This document shows, one piece after another, positions 54,345-63,351 of a DNA stretch of 64,000 nucleotides; within the stretch, counting starts at the first letter, position 1; each line of letters opens with the position of its first letter. The position numbers were made by a program, and so were the translations under genes. The notes beneath the pieces were generated by a model. It did not search any database. It had not been told where the DNA came from and saw only the letters and a program-made list of their open reading frames with translations. Origin of the DNA: Cellulomonas humilata (lineage in GTDB: Bacteria; Actinomycetota; Actinomycetes; Actinomycetales; Cellulomonadaceae); contig NZ_JAUSVB010000003.1 of NCBI RefSeq assembly GCF_030814415.1, positions 62,001 to 126,000 on the forward strand, read 5' to 3'.

Positions 54345-54443
54345 TCCCTGCCGCGAGGAGGCGACCCCGGCCTGCGGGCGTGGCGAATGCCATGCCGGTA
54401 GCCCCTCTTCCGGACCAGGAGCCGGACTGGTACCGATGAACCC

Positions 54444-54995
54444 ATGAACGCGCCCCTGCCGTCGTTCGCCGCGTGGCGGTTCGTCGACGCGGTCGACGGG
54501 TTCGAGGTGGTCTACCTCGAACCGGGTCGGCTCCGCGGGCACACGTCCGCGGTCGAGGACGGTCGGGCGTATGCGGTGGCGTACGAGATCACGCTCGACG
54601 ACGGGTGGACCACCCGCGAGGTGCGTGTCACGTCCGACACGGTGGCTGGGCGCCGTTCCGTGCACCTGCGCTCGGACGGTCGGGGCAGCTGGACGGTCGA
54701 CGGGGTCGCCGCGCCGCACCTGGACGGGCTCGTCGACGTCGACCTCGAGGCATCGGCCTGCACGAACACGCTGCCCGTCCACCGGCTGACGATGCCCGTG
54801 GGCGAGGTCGTCGCGGTGTCCGCTGTGTACGTCCAGGCAATCGACCTGAGCGTCCGACGCCTGGACCAGACGTACCGACGCCTGGACGACCACCGGTTCG
54901 CGTACACGTCGGAAGGCGGGTTCGAGGCGGTGCTCGCGTACGACGACGACCGGCTGGTCGTCGACTACCCGGGGATCGCCGTCCGCTTCGCCTGA
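54444..54995 (+). CDS. Putative glycolipid-binding domain protein (DUF1089 type)
   Basis: Protein of 183 aa, soluble, no signal peptide, mainly beta strands. N-terminal W-R-F...G-F-E-V-V-Y-L and the strands VEDGRAYAVAYEITLDDGW and YTYRR-like LDQTYRRLD are those of PF06475. Crystal structures exist for the family but function is unproven. Start ATG 54444 lies 99 bases past citE; probably a separate unit. Confidence 0.75.
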   Translation: MNAPLPSFAAWRFVDAVDGFEVVYLEPGRLRGHTSAVEDGRAYAVAYEITLDDGWTTREVRVTSDTVAGRRSVHLRSDGRGSWTVDGVAAPHLDGLVDVDLEASACTNTLPVHRLTMPVGEVVAVSAVYVQAIDLSVRRLDQTYRRLDDHRFAYTSEGGFEAVLAYDDDRLVVDYPGIAVRFA

Positions 54996-54999
54996 ACGA

Positions 55000-56022
55000 T
55001 CAGGTCCAGAAGCCGGCGGGCATCGGAGCGAGCCGGACGGAGTCCAGCGGACCGGCGGTCCACCGCACACGGGTCGCGACGACGCCCTCGTCCGGGTCGA
55101 GCACGCACACCCGGGTGGTGGTGCCTCGGCAGACGGCGACGAGGAGCCGCCGCTCGTCGGCCCAGCCGAGCGCGCGCGGTCGACCCTGGGAGTTGGCCTG
55201 CGCCACGCGGGCGCCCAGTGCCGGGATCGGCGACGACGTCCCGGCGCGCACGTCGAGGACGCGGGGCACGTCGTCGTCGCCGACGACGAGCAGCCGGCGA
55301 CCCTCGTGGTCCCAGGACACCGAACCGAGGAGCGCGGCGGGCACCTGGGTGTGTTCACCTGTGGACACGTCGACGACCAGGGTCGCTCGCTCGACAGAGC
55401 CGCGGGCGGTGAATGTCATCACCGAGACGGCGATTGTCGAACCGTCGGGTGACCACTGGACGACCGAGCTCTCGCTGGTCGGCTGCAGCAAGCCGCTCAG
55501 CTCGACGACCGTGCGAGGCGAACCCTCCGCGAACCCGACGACGGTCAGCGAGACGCGGTACTCGCTCACGACAGACCGCATTCCCGGCTGCCAGCCCGGC
55601 CACCAGCACTGGGCGATCGCGGCGGAGACGCCATCCGGCGACATCGCGTAGTACACGGTCGCACCATGGCCTTGTACGGGGTCGAAGGGTGCTCGTTCCT
55701 CCTGCCCGGAGGCGATGTCGTACCGGTAGATGCCGAGGATCCTGTGCCGTTGCATCGGGGGCAGATCCGCCGAGCCGCCGTCGTAGCGCGCGCGCTCGAA
55801 CACCAGCGCGGTGCCGCCTGGGGTCAGCACGGGCAGGAACGGGCCTGTCGACGCGTCGAGCGCGCTGAACGGTGCGAGGCGCTCGGACTCGGGGAGCCAG
55901 CCGAACGCCCGGTTGTTGTACAGGTCCGACACCAGGGGGACGGACTCTCCCACCGGACCCGCCAGGGGCTCCTCGACGGTTTGCGGGTTCCAGCGCGCCT
56001 TCGGACTCGGTCGTGTAGTCAT
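55000..56022 (-). CDS. Beta-propeller protein (TolB/PD40-like), unknown role
   Basis: Protein of 340 aa with several WD40-like beta-propeller blades recognisable by the W-S-P-D-G-S pattern (VVQWSPDGSTIAVSV, VSWDHEGRRLLVVG, TPGGTALVF). No signal peptide or membrane helix. Such propellers usually serve as binding platforms. Tail-to-tail with the glycolipid-binding gene (4 bases apart); head-to-head with the hydrolase gene. Confidence 0.7.
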   Translation of the reverse strand: MTTRPSPKARWNPQTVEEPLAGPVGESVPLVSDLYNNRAFGWLPESERLAPFSALDASTGPFLPVLTPGGTALVFERARYDGGSADLPPMQRHRILGIYRYDIASGQEERAPFDPVQGHGATVYYAMSPDGVSAAIAQCWWPGWQPGMRSVVSEYRVSLTVVGFAEGSPRTVVELSGLLQPTSESSVVQWSPDGSTIAVSVMTFTARGSVERATLVVDVSTGEHTQVPAALLGSVSWDHEGRRLLVVGDDDVPRVLDVRAGTSSPIPALGARVAQANSQGRPRALGWADERRLLVAVCRGTTTRVCVLDPDEGVVATRVRWTAGPLDSVRLAPMPAGFWT

Positions 56023-56195
56023 CGTCAGGGACCCTATACAGCGCAGTCACATCAACCCTGTACCCCGGAGCTGATCAGGGACCAATGGATCTAGTCCCGG
56101 CCTCCGTGCTGAGCAGGCTGGACGTGGAGCGGCGGCGCGGTGGGTCACCTTGGGCCGCAGACCGCAGACCGCTGTCCGGCGCACCGGAGGCAGCC

Positions 56196-57716
56196 ATGGC
56201 CAGCACGATCAACCCCTCTCGGGTCGAGGAGCAGCCGACCCGACACGAACCGCACCACGGTGTGTGGACGGACGCCCGCCGCTGGGGCCCGTGGGCCGGC
56301 ATCCTGGCGATGGCGGCCGTCGCGGGCATGATCACCGGGCACGTGGCACCGCTCGGCCCGGTCACCACGGCCGGTGCCCTGGTGGTGATGGCGACCGGCG
56401 CGGTGCTCGGTCTGGTCGGCGGGCGCGTGGCCCGATCGGTCTGGGTGGTCATCCCACTCGCGCTCGTGAACGTCGCCGCCGTCGAGATCGCCCGCAGCGA
56501 CGTGCTCCTGCCCACCACCCACGACGTGCGCATCGACTCGATGTGGGGCTGGCTGGCGCTGGTGCTCGGACGCGGGGTCCCTGCGCTGCTGCTGATGCTC
56601 CCCATGGTGCTCGGTGCTCGCGTCGGAGCGCGACGTCGGCGCGCGGGAACGCTCGTCGTCGGTGCGCTGACGCTCGGGCTCGCCGTCGTCGTCGCGTTGC
56701 CCGCCGGCACCCCGCCGGTACGCGACGCCGACGGCGACGTGGTCCCGGGCAGTATCGCCAGCCTCGACACGGTGCTGCTGGGCGGCGACCCCCACACGGT
56801 GATGGTCCGGGCCGCCGACCCGGACGCCCCCGTGCTGCTCTACCTGTCGGGCGGACCTGGGCAGTCCGACCTCGCGCTGGCCAGGGCACTGTCCGAGCCG
56901 TGGGTCGACGACGTGGTCTTCGCGACCTTCGACCAGCGGGGCAACGGCACGTCCTACGCCGCGCTCCTGCCGACCGAGGAGGCCACGCTCGACCGCGCGG
57001 TCACCGACGTCATCGAGCTGACCACGTACCTGCGAGCCCGCTTCGGCGAGGACAAGGTCATTCTCATGGGGGAGTCCTGGGGCACGATCCTCGGCGTCCT
57101 GGCCGTCGAGCGGCGTCCCGACCTGTTCCACGCGTACCTCGGCAGCGGGCAGATGGTCGACGTCACCGAGACCGACCGACGGATCTACCGTGACCTCGTC
57201 GCCTACGCGGACCGGACCGACGACCACGCGGTGGCCGCGCTGACCGAGCGGATCGGGGAACCGCCTTACGCCGACCTGCCCTGGGCGAACGCCGACGTCA
57301 TGCTGGCCTACGAGCACCTGTACGGCCCGTACACACCGTCCCAGGGCTATCGGGACCGCGGCGCCGCCTCCGGGCTGGACGCGTTCGGGATCCGCGGCCC
57401 GGAGTACCGGTTCGTCGACAAGGTCGACGTGCTCCGGGGCCTCTTCGACACGTTCTCCGTCATGTACCCGCAGCTCCAGGGCCTGGACCTGCGGCGCGAG
57501 GTGCCGCGGCTGGAGGTCCCGGTGTTCCTGCTCGACGGTGCGGCGGAGCTCGACGGTCGGCGCGATCTCGCCCTCGAGTGGTTCGCAACTCTGGATGCAC
57601 CGACGAAGAGGCTGGTGACGTTCGAGGGTGCCGCGCACGCCGTGGCGTTCGAGCAGGCCGACGCGGTCGACCGGTTGCTGGCAGACGAGGTCCTTCCCCT
57701 GGTGGGGGAGCGATGA
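56196..57716 (+). CDS. Membrane-tethered alpha/beta hydrolase
   Basis: Protein of 506 aa from ATG 56196, which has GGAGG 5 bases ahead; the open frame reaches 56085 but lacks a ribosome site. Five hydrophobic segments (about 32-55, 58-76, 81-98, 117-140, 151-170) precede an alpha/beta hydrolase of the prolyl-aminopeptidase-like kind: YLSGGPG oxyanion loop (217-223), FDQRGNGTS, nucleophile Ser294 in GESWGT, then Asp (LLDGAAELDG) and His (EGAAHAV). The catalytic domain would sit on the outer face if the last helix exits. A proline-iminopeptidase-like or lipase activity is possible. Couples to the small membrane gene by ATGA. Confidence 0.82.
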   Translation: MASTINPSRVEEQPTRHEPHHGVWTDARRWGPWAGILAMAAVAGMITGHVAPLGPVTTAGALVVMATGAVLGLVGGRVARSVWVVIPLALVNVAAVEIARSDVLLPTTHDVRIDSMWGWLALVLGRGVPALLLMLPMVLGARVGARRRRAGTLVVGALTLGLAVVVALPAGTPPVRDADGDVVPGSIASLDTVLLGGDPHTVMVRAADPDAPVLLYLSGGPGQSDLALARALSEPWVDDVVFATFDQRGNGTSYAALLPTEEATLDRAVTDVIELTTYLRARFGEDKVILMGESWGTILGVLAVERRPDLFHAYLGSGQMVDVTETDRRIYRDLVAYADRTDDHAVAALTERIGEPPYADLPWANADVMLAYEHLYGPYTPSQGYRDRGAASGLDAFGIRGPEYRFVDKVDVLRGLFDTFSVMYPQLQGLDLRREVPRLEVPVFLLDGAAELDGRRDLALEWFATLDAPTKRLVTFEGAAHAVAFEQADAVDRLLADEVLPLVGER

Positions 57717-58120
57717 CGACGGCGCGCGGTGCCTGGGCGCTCGGCTGGTGCGGGATCGCGGGGGCCGCGGTCGCGAACGGCGGGCTGCGGGAACGCGTGC
57801 TCGTGCCGCGGCTCGGGACCCTGCGGGCGCACCAGGTGTCGAGCGGCGTGCTGGTCGCGACGATCGTGGCGACCGCGGCGGTGCTGCAGCGTACGCACCC
57901 GTTGCTCGACCGCGAGGCCGCCCTGCGGGTCGGGCTCGGATGGTCGGTGGGCACGCTGGCGTTCGAGCTGGGTGCCGGTGCCGTGCGGGGGCTGCCGCTG
58001 TCGGACCTCGTCGCCGACTACGACCTGCGGGCCGGCCGCGTGTGGGCGTTCGTCCCGCTGACGATGGCGGTCGCTCCGATGCTGGTCGAGCGGCTCAGCC
58101 GGCGGCGGGCGGCAGGATGA
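57713..58120 (+). CDS. Small integral membrane protein, unknown function
   Basis: Protein of 135 aa with four hydrophobic segments; ATG 57713 overlaps the hydrolase stop (ATGA), so it is translated with it. No motif recognised. Its end overlaps the DeoR gene by 26 bases tail to tail, an unusually long convergent overlap. Confidence 0.65.
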   Translation: MTTARGAWALGWCGIAGAAVANGGLRERVLVPRLGTLRAHQVSSGVLVATIVATAAVLQRTHPLLDREAALRVGLGWSVGTLAFELGAGAVRGLPLSDLVADYDLRAGRVWAFVPLTMAVAPMLVERLSRRRAAG

Positions 58121-58910
58121 CCTCGACGCCCGCGGACTCCAGCGCGGCCGCCAGGTCCGGCGGCGGCGGCGCGTCGGTCACCAGGTAGTCGGCCCGGCCC
58201 AGCTCCGCGATCTGCGCGAACAGGCGGCGCCCGAACTTCGTGGCGTCGGCGAGGACGGCGACCTTGGTGGACCGGTCCATCATCGCGCTCATCATCGCGG
58301 CCTCTCCGAGGTTGCTCGTCGAGTAGCCGGCGTCGGCGTTGACGGCACCGACGCCGATGAGGGCCAGGTCGCAGCGGATGTCCCGGTCGGTGCCGTTCTC
58401 CGAGGGGAACGCGACAGCGCCGATGGTGCCCTGGGCGCTGAGCCGGACGACGCCGCCGAAGACGTAGAGGTCGCGGAACGCGAGCGGGTTGATCTCGGTC
58501 GGCATGCGCAGGGAGTTGGTCGCGACGGTGAGGTCGCGGTGCTCGGACAGGTGGCGTGCGACGGCGAGCGTCGTGGTGCCCGCGTTGATCATGAGCGACG
58601 CGCCGTCGCGCACGAGGCCCGCCGCGAGAGCCCCGATCTGGTCCTTGGCGGACGTCTGGATGCGGAGCCGGACGTCCACGCCCGTGTCGGGCCGCGGGAC
58701 GGCCTGCGGGCTGATCGCGCCACCGTGCGTGCGGATGAGGACACCGTCGGCGTCGAGGGCGTCGAGGTCGCGGCGGATGGTGTCGGGGGAGACGTCGAAC
58801 CGCTCGGCGAGGTTGGCGACGGTCACCTGCCCGTGCTCGGCCACGTAGGCCGCCAGGTCGGCCTTGCGGCCCGCGGGCAGGCGGCGTGAGCCGTCGGTGG
58901 TCGCAGACAT
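58095..58910 (-). CDS. DeoR/GlpR-family sugar-phosphate-responsive regulator
   Basis: Regulator of 271 aa; ATG 58910 chosen (GTG 58928 would add six residues; neither has a strong ribosome site). The N-terminal HTH (VTVANLAERFDVSPDTIRRDLDAL-like) carries the DeoR D-x-x-x-R-R-D-L signature, followed by a NagB/RpiA-like sensor domain with INAGTTT and DLALIGVGAV. Such repressors respond to phosphorylated sugars. Divergent from the sugar importer/aldolase operon; the shared CGCAA-N5-CGCACA element near both genes is a probable operator. Confidence 0.9.
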   Translation of the reverse strand: MSATTDGSRRLPAGRKADLAAYVAEHGQVTVANLAERFDVSPDTIRRDLDALDADGVLIRTHGGAISPQAVPRPDTGVDVRLRIQTSAKDQIGALAAGLVRDGASLMINAGTTTLAVARHLSEHRDLTVATNSLRMPTEINPLAFRDLYVFGGVVRLSAQGTIGAVAFPSENGTDRDIRCDLALIGVGAVNADAGYSTSNLGEAAMMSAMMDRSTKVAVLADATKFGRRLFAQIAELGRADYLVTDAPPPPDLAAALESAGVEVILPPAAG

Positions 58911-58939
58911 GGGAGTACTGAACCACACACGTGCGGGTT

Positions 58940-58955
58940 TGTGCGAGAACTTGCG
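58940..58955 (-). promoter_or_regulatory. DeoR operator candidate, regulator-proximal copy
   Basis: On the minus strand this reads CGCAA-GTTCT-CGCACA. The half-sites are identical to those of the copy at 59141-59156, in opposite orientation, and it lies 30 bases upstream of the regulator start. Confidence 0.6.
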
Positions 58956-59101
58956 CGGACCCGGACGTCCCGGATCCAGGTCTCGTGGAGTCGGGTGAAC
59001 CAGGTCATTCGCCCAGTTCAGGCGCGTGTGGGAGCGCTGTCCCAGGTTGGAGCGGCCTCGTGGCGCGAGGTCACGGCTTCGTTGCGAACCGCAAGTACCG
59101 C

Positions 59102-59130
59102 TTGACGATGCAGAAGAGCGGGTCTACTTT
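59102..59130 (+). promoter_or_regulatory. Sigma-A-like promoter for the sugar importer operon
   Basis: TTGACG (59102-59107), 17-base spacer, TACTTT (59125-59130). The transcript would start near 59137, immediately at the operator-like sequence 59141-59156, a good repressor arrangement. -35 matches 5 of 6 consensus bases. Confidence 0.5.
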
Positions 59131-59140
59131 GGCGGAAACA

Positions 59141-59156
59141 CGCAAAAGTGCGCACA
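59141..59156 (+). promoter_or_regulatory. DeoR operator candidate, operon-proximal copy
   Basis: CGCAA-AAGTG-CGCACA, sharing both half-sites with the 58940-58955 copy. It lies 41 bases upstream of the binding-protein start and just downstream of the predicted promoter. A further CGCAC is at 59161-59165. Confidence 0.6.
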
Positions 59157-59196
59157 CAGTCGCACGAAGCGGCAGGATCTGAGGATGGGGAGAGTC

Positions 59197-60477
59197 ATGG
59201 GCAAGGGCGCTCACGTTGGACGCTTCATTGCACTCACCGGTGTCGCATCGCTCGCACTCGCGGCGTGCTCCGGCGGGGGAGACGCAGATACGGGCGGGGA
59301 CGAGGGCGGTGACGTCACCCTCGAGTTCTCGCAGTGGTGGGAGCCCGAGCTCCCCGACGGCGCGTTCCGCGGGCTGATGGACCAGTTCGAGGAGGAGAAC
59401 CCTGGCATCAAGGTCGAACTGCTGTCGGGCCCCTACGCCTCGACGAAGGAGCAGGTCGTCGCCGGCGCCGCCGCCGGGACGATGTCCGACGTCGTCGGCC
59501 TCGACGGCGCGTGGGTCAGCGACTTCGCCGACCAGGGCGCGATCACGGACCTGTCCGCGGTCATGACCGAGGCCGGCTACGACGAGTCGCAGCTGGCCAG
59601 CCAGGTCCAGGTGGACGACAAGACCTACATGATCCCCGTCGTGAACTTCGTCTACCCGATGTTCACCAACGACGACCTGCTCGCCGGAGCCGGGGTCACC
59701 GCGCCGCCCGCCACCCGCACGGAGTTCGCGGACGCGGCCGCCAAGATCACCACGGACAGCACCTACGGCTGGATCCTCCCGCTGTCGCTCGAGGCCCCCA
59801 ACGGCATCCAGAACGACGTCATGTCCTGGGTGTGGGCGTCCGGTGGCTCGATGCTCGACGCCGGCCAGCCTGCGCTGACCGACAACGAGGACGTCACCTC
59901 GGCCACGGACTACATCCAGGGCATGTGGGACGACGGCGTGATCGCCCCCGGCTCCTTCACCATGAAGGAGCAGGACAAGGTCGAGGAGTTCAGCAACGGC
60001 CGGGTCGGCATGATGATCGACTCCCTGGCCCACGTGAACCTGATCCGCGAGTCCAACCCGGACCTGAACTTCAGCATCGCGGCGATCCCGGCCGAGGACG
60101 GCTACACCGGTGAGCGAGGCATCCCCTACGCCTCCTGGGGCATCGGCATCGCCGAGAACTCGGAGCACAAGGCCGAGGCGTTCAAGCTCGTCGAGTTCCT
60201 GATGAGCGAGTCCGTCAACAGCGAGCTGTCGTCGATCGCCAACGCCTTCCCGGGCAACACGACCTCCGTCCCCGACTTCGTCGAGGAGGACGAGCTGTTC
60301 GGCACCGCGTTCGAGATCTACCAGTCCGGGTTCCCGGCCAACGAGTTCACCGGCCTGCCCGTGGCCGAGCAGCTCATGCGGGACTTCGGTGAGGAGTTCC
60401 AGAAGGCGCTCGACGGTCAGCAGTCGATGCAGGACGCGCTCGCCGCGGCCCAGACCAAGTGGGAAGAGGAGTTCTAG
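59197..60477 (+). CDS. Sugar-binding lipoprotein of ABC transporter
   Basis: Extracytoplasmic binding protein of 426 aa. ATG 59197 is used because GGGGAG precedes it by 4-5 bases (ATG 59185 adds four residues). Sec-type lipoprotein signal with lipobox LALAAC, then a Gly/Asp-rich linker and the MalE-like domain (FSQWWEPELPDGAFRGLMDQFEEENPGI). Ligand unknown; the aldolase and kinase downstream suggest a sugar phosphorylated then cleaved to trioses. Followed by a 13-bp stem-loop and two permeases. Confidence 0.92.
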   Translation: MGKGAHVGRFIALTGVASLALAACSGGGDADTGGDEGGDVTLEFSQWWEPELPDGAFRGLMDQFEEENPGIKVELLSGPYASTKEQVVAGAAAGTMSDVVGLDGAWVSDFADQGAITDLSAVMTEAGYDESQLASQVQVDDKTYMIPVVNFVYPMFTNDDLLAGAGVTAPPATRTEFADAAAKITTDSTYGWILPLSLEAPNGIQNDVMSWVWASGGSMLDAGQPALTDNEDVTSATDYIQGMWDDGVIAPGSFTMKEQDKVEEFSNGRVGMMIDSLAHVNLIRESNPDLNFSIAAIPAEDGYTGERGIPYASWGIGIAENSEHKAEAFKLVEFLMSESVNSELSSIANAFPGNTTSVPDFVEEDELFGTAFEIYQSGFPANEFTGLPVAEQLMRDFGEEFQKALDGQQSMQDALAAAQTKWEEEF

Positions 60478-60496
60478 GCCACCAGCCCGGAACACC

Positions 60497-60530
60497 CGGG
60501 CCGCGCCGGAGGCACGACCGGCGCGGCCCG
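60497..60530 (+). terminator. 13-bp perfect stem-loop between binding-protein and permease genes
   Basis: CGGGCCGCGCCGG (60497-60509) pairs exactly with CCGGCGCGGCCCG (60518-60530) around an 8-base loop. No U-tract follows. Stems here usually protect the binding-protein mRNA 3' end or partially terminate, raising its level over the permeases. Confidence 0.75.
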
Positions 60531-60555
60531 ACCCCCAGGAGAGAGCCGCGAGCCC

Positions 60556-61518
60556 ATGTCACAGACCACCACTCCCGCGGAGGCGCGGACCGTCCAGTCC
60601 GCCCCGCCGCCCGGCGCAGACTCCGCCCGGACCCGCACGATCGGCCGGGTCAAGCGGACGCTGACGCCCTACGGATTCCTCAGCCCCACCGGTGTGCTGC
60701 TGATCATCCTGATGATCACGCCGATCATCATGGTCGTCAGCTACTCCCTGCTCGACCGGGTGATCACCAACAAGAACCCCGCGTTCGTGGGCTTCGACAA
60801 CTACGTCGAGGTGCTGACCGACCCGGTGTTCTTCACCGCGGTGCGCAACACGCTGGTGTTCACCATCTCGTCGGTGATCGTGCACTTCGCGATCGGCCTG
60901 GCGTTCGCGCTCATGCTCAACTCGCCGCTGCTGAAGGACCGCACCAAGGCGTTCTTCCGGGTGCTGTACATCCTGCCGTGGCTGTTCACGGTCGCGATCG
61001 TCGCGGTCCTGTGGCGGCTCCTGCTCAGCCCGAACGGCGTCGTCAACTACCTGCTCGGGACCGCCGGTCTGACCGACGGGCAGACCGAGTGGCTGGCCAA
61101 CCCGTCGACGGCGCTGGCCGCGGTCACGTTCATCAACATCTGGTCGGGCTACCCGTTCTTCATGATCTCGCTGCTCGCCGGCCTGCAGGGGATCCCGAAG
61201 GACCTCTACGAGGCCGCACGGGTCGACGGCGCCGGCGTGGTCGCGCAGTTCCGCAACGTCACGCTCCCGCAGCTGCGTCCGATCATCATCTCGATGGCGC
61301 TCCTGGACTTCATCTGGACCACGCAGCAGTTCGCGCTGATCTGGATGACCACCGGCGGCGGACCCATCAACTCCACCGAGGTCCTCTCGACCTTCACGTA
61401 CAAGCTCGCGTTCACCGAGTACGAGTTCTCGGTCGCCTCCGCGTCCGCGGTCCTCGTGCTCCTCATGTCGATGGTTCTCGCGTTCTTCTACGTGCGGCAC
61501 CAGAAGGCGAGGGACTGA
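60556..61518 (+). CDS. Sugar ABC transporter permease (MalF/UgpA type)
   Basis: Permease of 320 aa with six membrane segments; EAA loop DLYEAARVDGAGVVAQFRNVTLP. Long N-terminal tail (1-40) rich in Thr/Pro/Arg as in CUT1 MalF-like partners. ATG 60556 lies downstream of AGGAGAG. One base separates its stop from the next gene. Confidence 0.93.
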   Translation: MSQTTTPAEARTVQSAPPPGADSARTRTIGRVKRTLTPYGFLSPTGVLLIILMITPIIMVVSYSLLDRVITNKNPAFVGFDNYVEVLTDPVFFTAVRNTLVFTISSVIVHFAIGLAFALMLNSPLLKDRTKAFFRVLYILPWLFTVAIVAVLWRLLLSPNGVVNYLLGTAGLTDGQTEWLANPSTALAAVTFINIWSGYPFFMISLLAGLQGIPKDLYEAARVDGAGVVAQFRNVTLPQLRPIIISMALLDFIWTTQQFALIWMTTGGGPINSTEVLSTFTYKLAFTEYEFSVASASAVLVLLMSMVLAFFYVRHQKARD

Positions 61519-61519
61519 G

Positions 61520-62404
61520 ATGACCACGCTGGCCACCCGCCCCCTGACGTCCGAGCCCCCGGCTCTGCGCACGCCCCCGAAGAAGACCGGCCAGAGGGCA
61601 TTGCTCGTCGTCGCGCTGATCCTCGGTGCCTGCTTCGCGGCGCTGCCCGTGGTGTGGATGCTGTCGAGCTCGTTCAAGACCAACCCGGAGATCTTCGAGT
61701 TCCCGCCGCGCCTGATCACGCCGGGCTTCTCGTTCGACGCCTACACGACGATCCTCACCGACCCGACCAAGCTGCGGTTCTTCTTCAACAGCTACGTCAT
61801 CGCGCTGTCGGTGACCGCGCTGTCGCTGATCGTGGCGGTGCACGCGGCGTACGCGTTCAGCCGGTACGAGTTCTGGGGCAAGAAGACGATCAACGTGATC
61901 GTCGTATCGGTCCAGGCCGTGCCGCCGATCACGCTGCTGATCCCGTACTTCGGCCTGGTCGTCGCGCTCAAGCTCTACAACACCTACCAGGGCCTGATCC
62001 TCACCTACATGGTGTTCACGCTGCCTTACGCGATCATCATGATGACAGGGTATTTCAATACCCTTCCCAAAGAGCTGGACGAGGCCGTCAAGGTGGATGG
62101 CGCCGGGCCGTTGACCGCATTGTGGCGCATTCTCATGCCCATCTCCGTGCCCGGCCTGGTGTCCGTCGGCGTGTACACGTTCATGATCTGCTGGAACGAG
62201 TTCCTGTTCGCACTGACTCTCACCCGGACAGAGGACATGCGGACCGTTCCCATCGGCATCCAGCTCCTCATGGGCCAGCACTCGTACGAATGGAACGAGA
62301 TGATGGCGATGAGCATCCTCGGCTGCATTCCTGTTCTCATTCTCTTTCTCTTCTTCCAGCGCTACTTCATCGGGGGAATGACCGCCGGCGCTGTGAAGAT
62401 CTAG
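61520..62404 (+). CDS. Sugar ABC transporter permease (MalG type)
   Basis: Permease of 294 aa with six membrane segments, EAA loop ELDEAVKVDGAGPLTALWRILMP and the C-terminal FFQRYFIGGMTAGAVK typical of MalG proteins. No ATPase gene in the cluster; an unlinked MsiK-like ATPase is expected. Codon usage near 62040-62200 is less GC-rich at third positions than the rest of the gene. Confidence 0.93.
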   Translation: MTTLATRPLTSEPPALRTPPKKTGQRALLVVALILGACFAALPVVWMLSSSFKTNPEIFEFPPRLITPGFSFDAYTTILTDPTKLRFFFNSYVIALSVTALSLIVAVHAAYAFSRYEFWGKKTINVIVVSVQAVPPITLLIPYFGLVVALKLYNTYQGLILTYMVFTLPYAIIMMTGYFNTLPKELDEAVKVDGAGPLTALWRILMPISVPGLVSVGVYTFMICWNEFLFALTLTRTEDMRTVPIGIQLLMGQHSYEWNEMMAMSILGCIPVLILFLFFQRYFIGGMTAGAVKI

Positions 62405-62451
62405 ACCCCCTCCCTGAGAAACACCCACACACAGGAAAGTTGATACACACC

Positions 62452-63318
62452 ATGTTGATGAACGGCCGAGACCTGCTCGCGGTGGCGAACGAGAACTACT
62501 TCGCCATCCCCGCCTTCAACATCAGCGACTACGCGATGGGCAAGGGGATCTTCGAGATCTCCGAGAAGCTGAACGCCCCGCTGATCGTCGCGATCCACCC
62601 CGACGAGGTGTCGCACATCGGGGGCGACGCGCTCGCGGCGCTCATCCAGCGCGCGCACCGCTCGTCCGTCCCGGTCGCCATCCACTGGGACCACGGCGGC
62701 ACCTACGAGCAGGTGCTCGAGGCCATCCAGCTCGGGTTCACGTCGGCCATGATCGACGCGTCCATGCAGCCGTTCGAGGACAACGTCGCGATCACCAAGA
62801 AGGTCGTCGACACCGCGCACGCCGTCGGCCTGTCGGTCGAGGGCGAGCTGGGCACCATCGGGAAGCTCGACGAGCAGGCCGAGGACGGCGTGCTCGTCGA
62901 CCAGATCGCGTTCACCGACCCGGCCGAGGCCGTCGAGTACGTCCAGCGCACCGGCGTGGACAGCCTGGCCATCGCCATCGGTACCGCGCACGGTCTGTAC
63001 CCGAAGCACGTGACCCCGCAGCTGAAGCTCGACCTGCTGCAGCAGATCAAGGCGCTCCTGCCCATCCCGCTGGTGCTGCACGGCGGCTCCGGCAACCCGG
63101 ACGACGAGATCGGCCAGGCGGTCAAGCTCGGCGTGAACAAGATCAACATCTCCAGCGACATCAAGGTCGCGTACCACGACAAGATGCGAGAGGTCCTCGC
63201 GGACACCTCGCTGCGGGAGCCCAACAGCATCCAGCCGCCGTGCATCGAGGCCATGCAGGAGGTCGCCGCGCAGAAGATCCACCTGTTCGACGCCGCCGGC
63301 AAGGCCGACCTGTACTGA
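62452..63318 (+). CDS. Class II ketose-bisphosphate aldolase (GatY/KbaY-like)
   Basis: Zinc-dependent aldolase of 288 aa. Metal and active-site residues: HWDHGG (His and Asp), EGELGTIG, GTAHGLY (His) and LHGGSGNPDDE (His). It splits a ketohexose 1,6-bisphosphate or 1-phosphate-type substrate (tagatose or fructose) to DHAP and an aldehyde. ATG 62452 is used; ATG 62458 is possible and the ribosome site AGGAAAG is rather far upstream. Placed after the importer and before a kinase, so the pathway uptake-phosphorylation-cleavage is complete in outline. Confidence 0.9.
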   Translation: MLMNGRDLLAVANENYFAIPAFNISDYAMGKGIFEISEKLNAPLIVAIHPDEVSHIGGDALAALIQRAHRSSVPVAIHWDHGGTYEQVLEAIQLGFTSAMIDASMQPFEDNVAITKKVVDTAHAVGLSVEGELGTIGKLDEQAEDGVLVDQIAFTDPAEAVEYVQRTGVDSLAIAIGTAHGLYPKHVTPQLKLDLLQQIKALLPIPLVLHGGSGNPDDEIGQAVKLGVNKINISSDIKVAYHDKMREVLADTSLREPNSIQPPCIEAMQEVAAQKIHLFDAAGKADLY

Positions 63319-63351
63319 GCACGTCCTGACGCGAGAGAGGGCAGCCGACCG

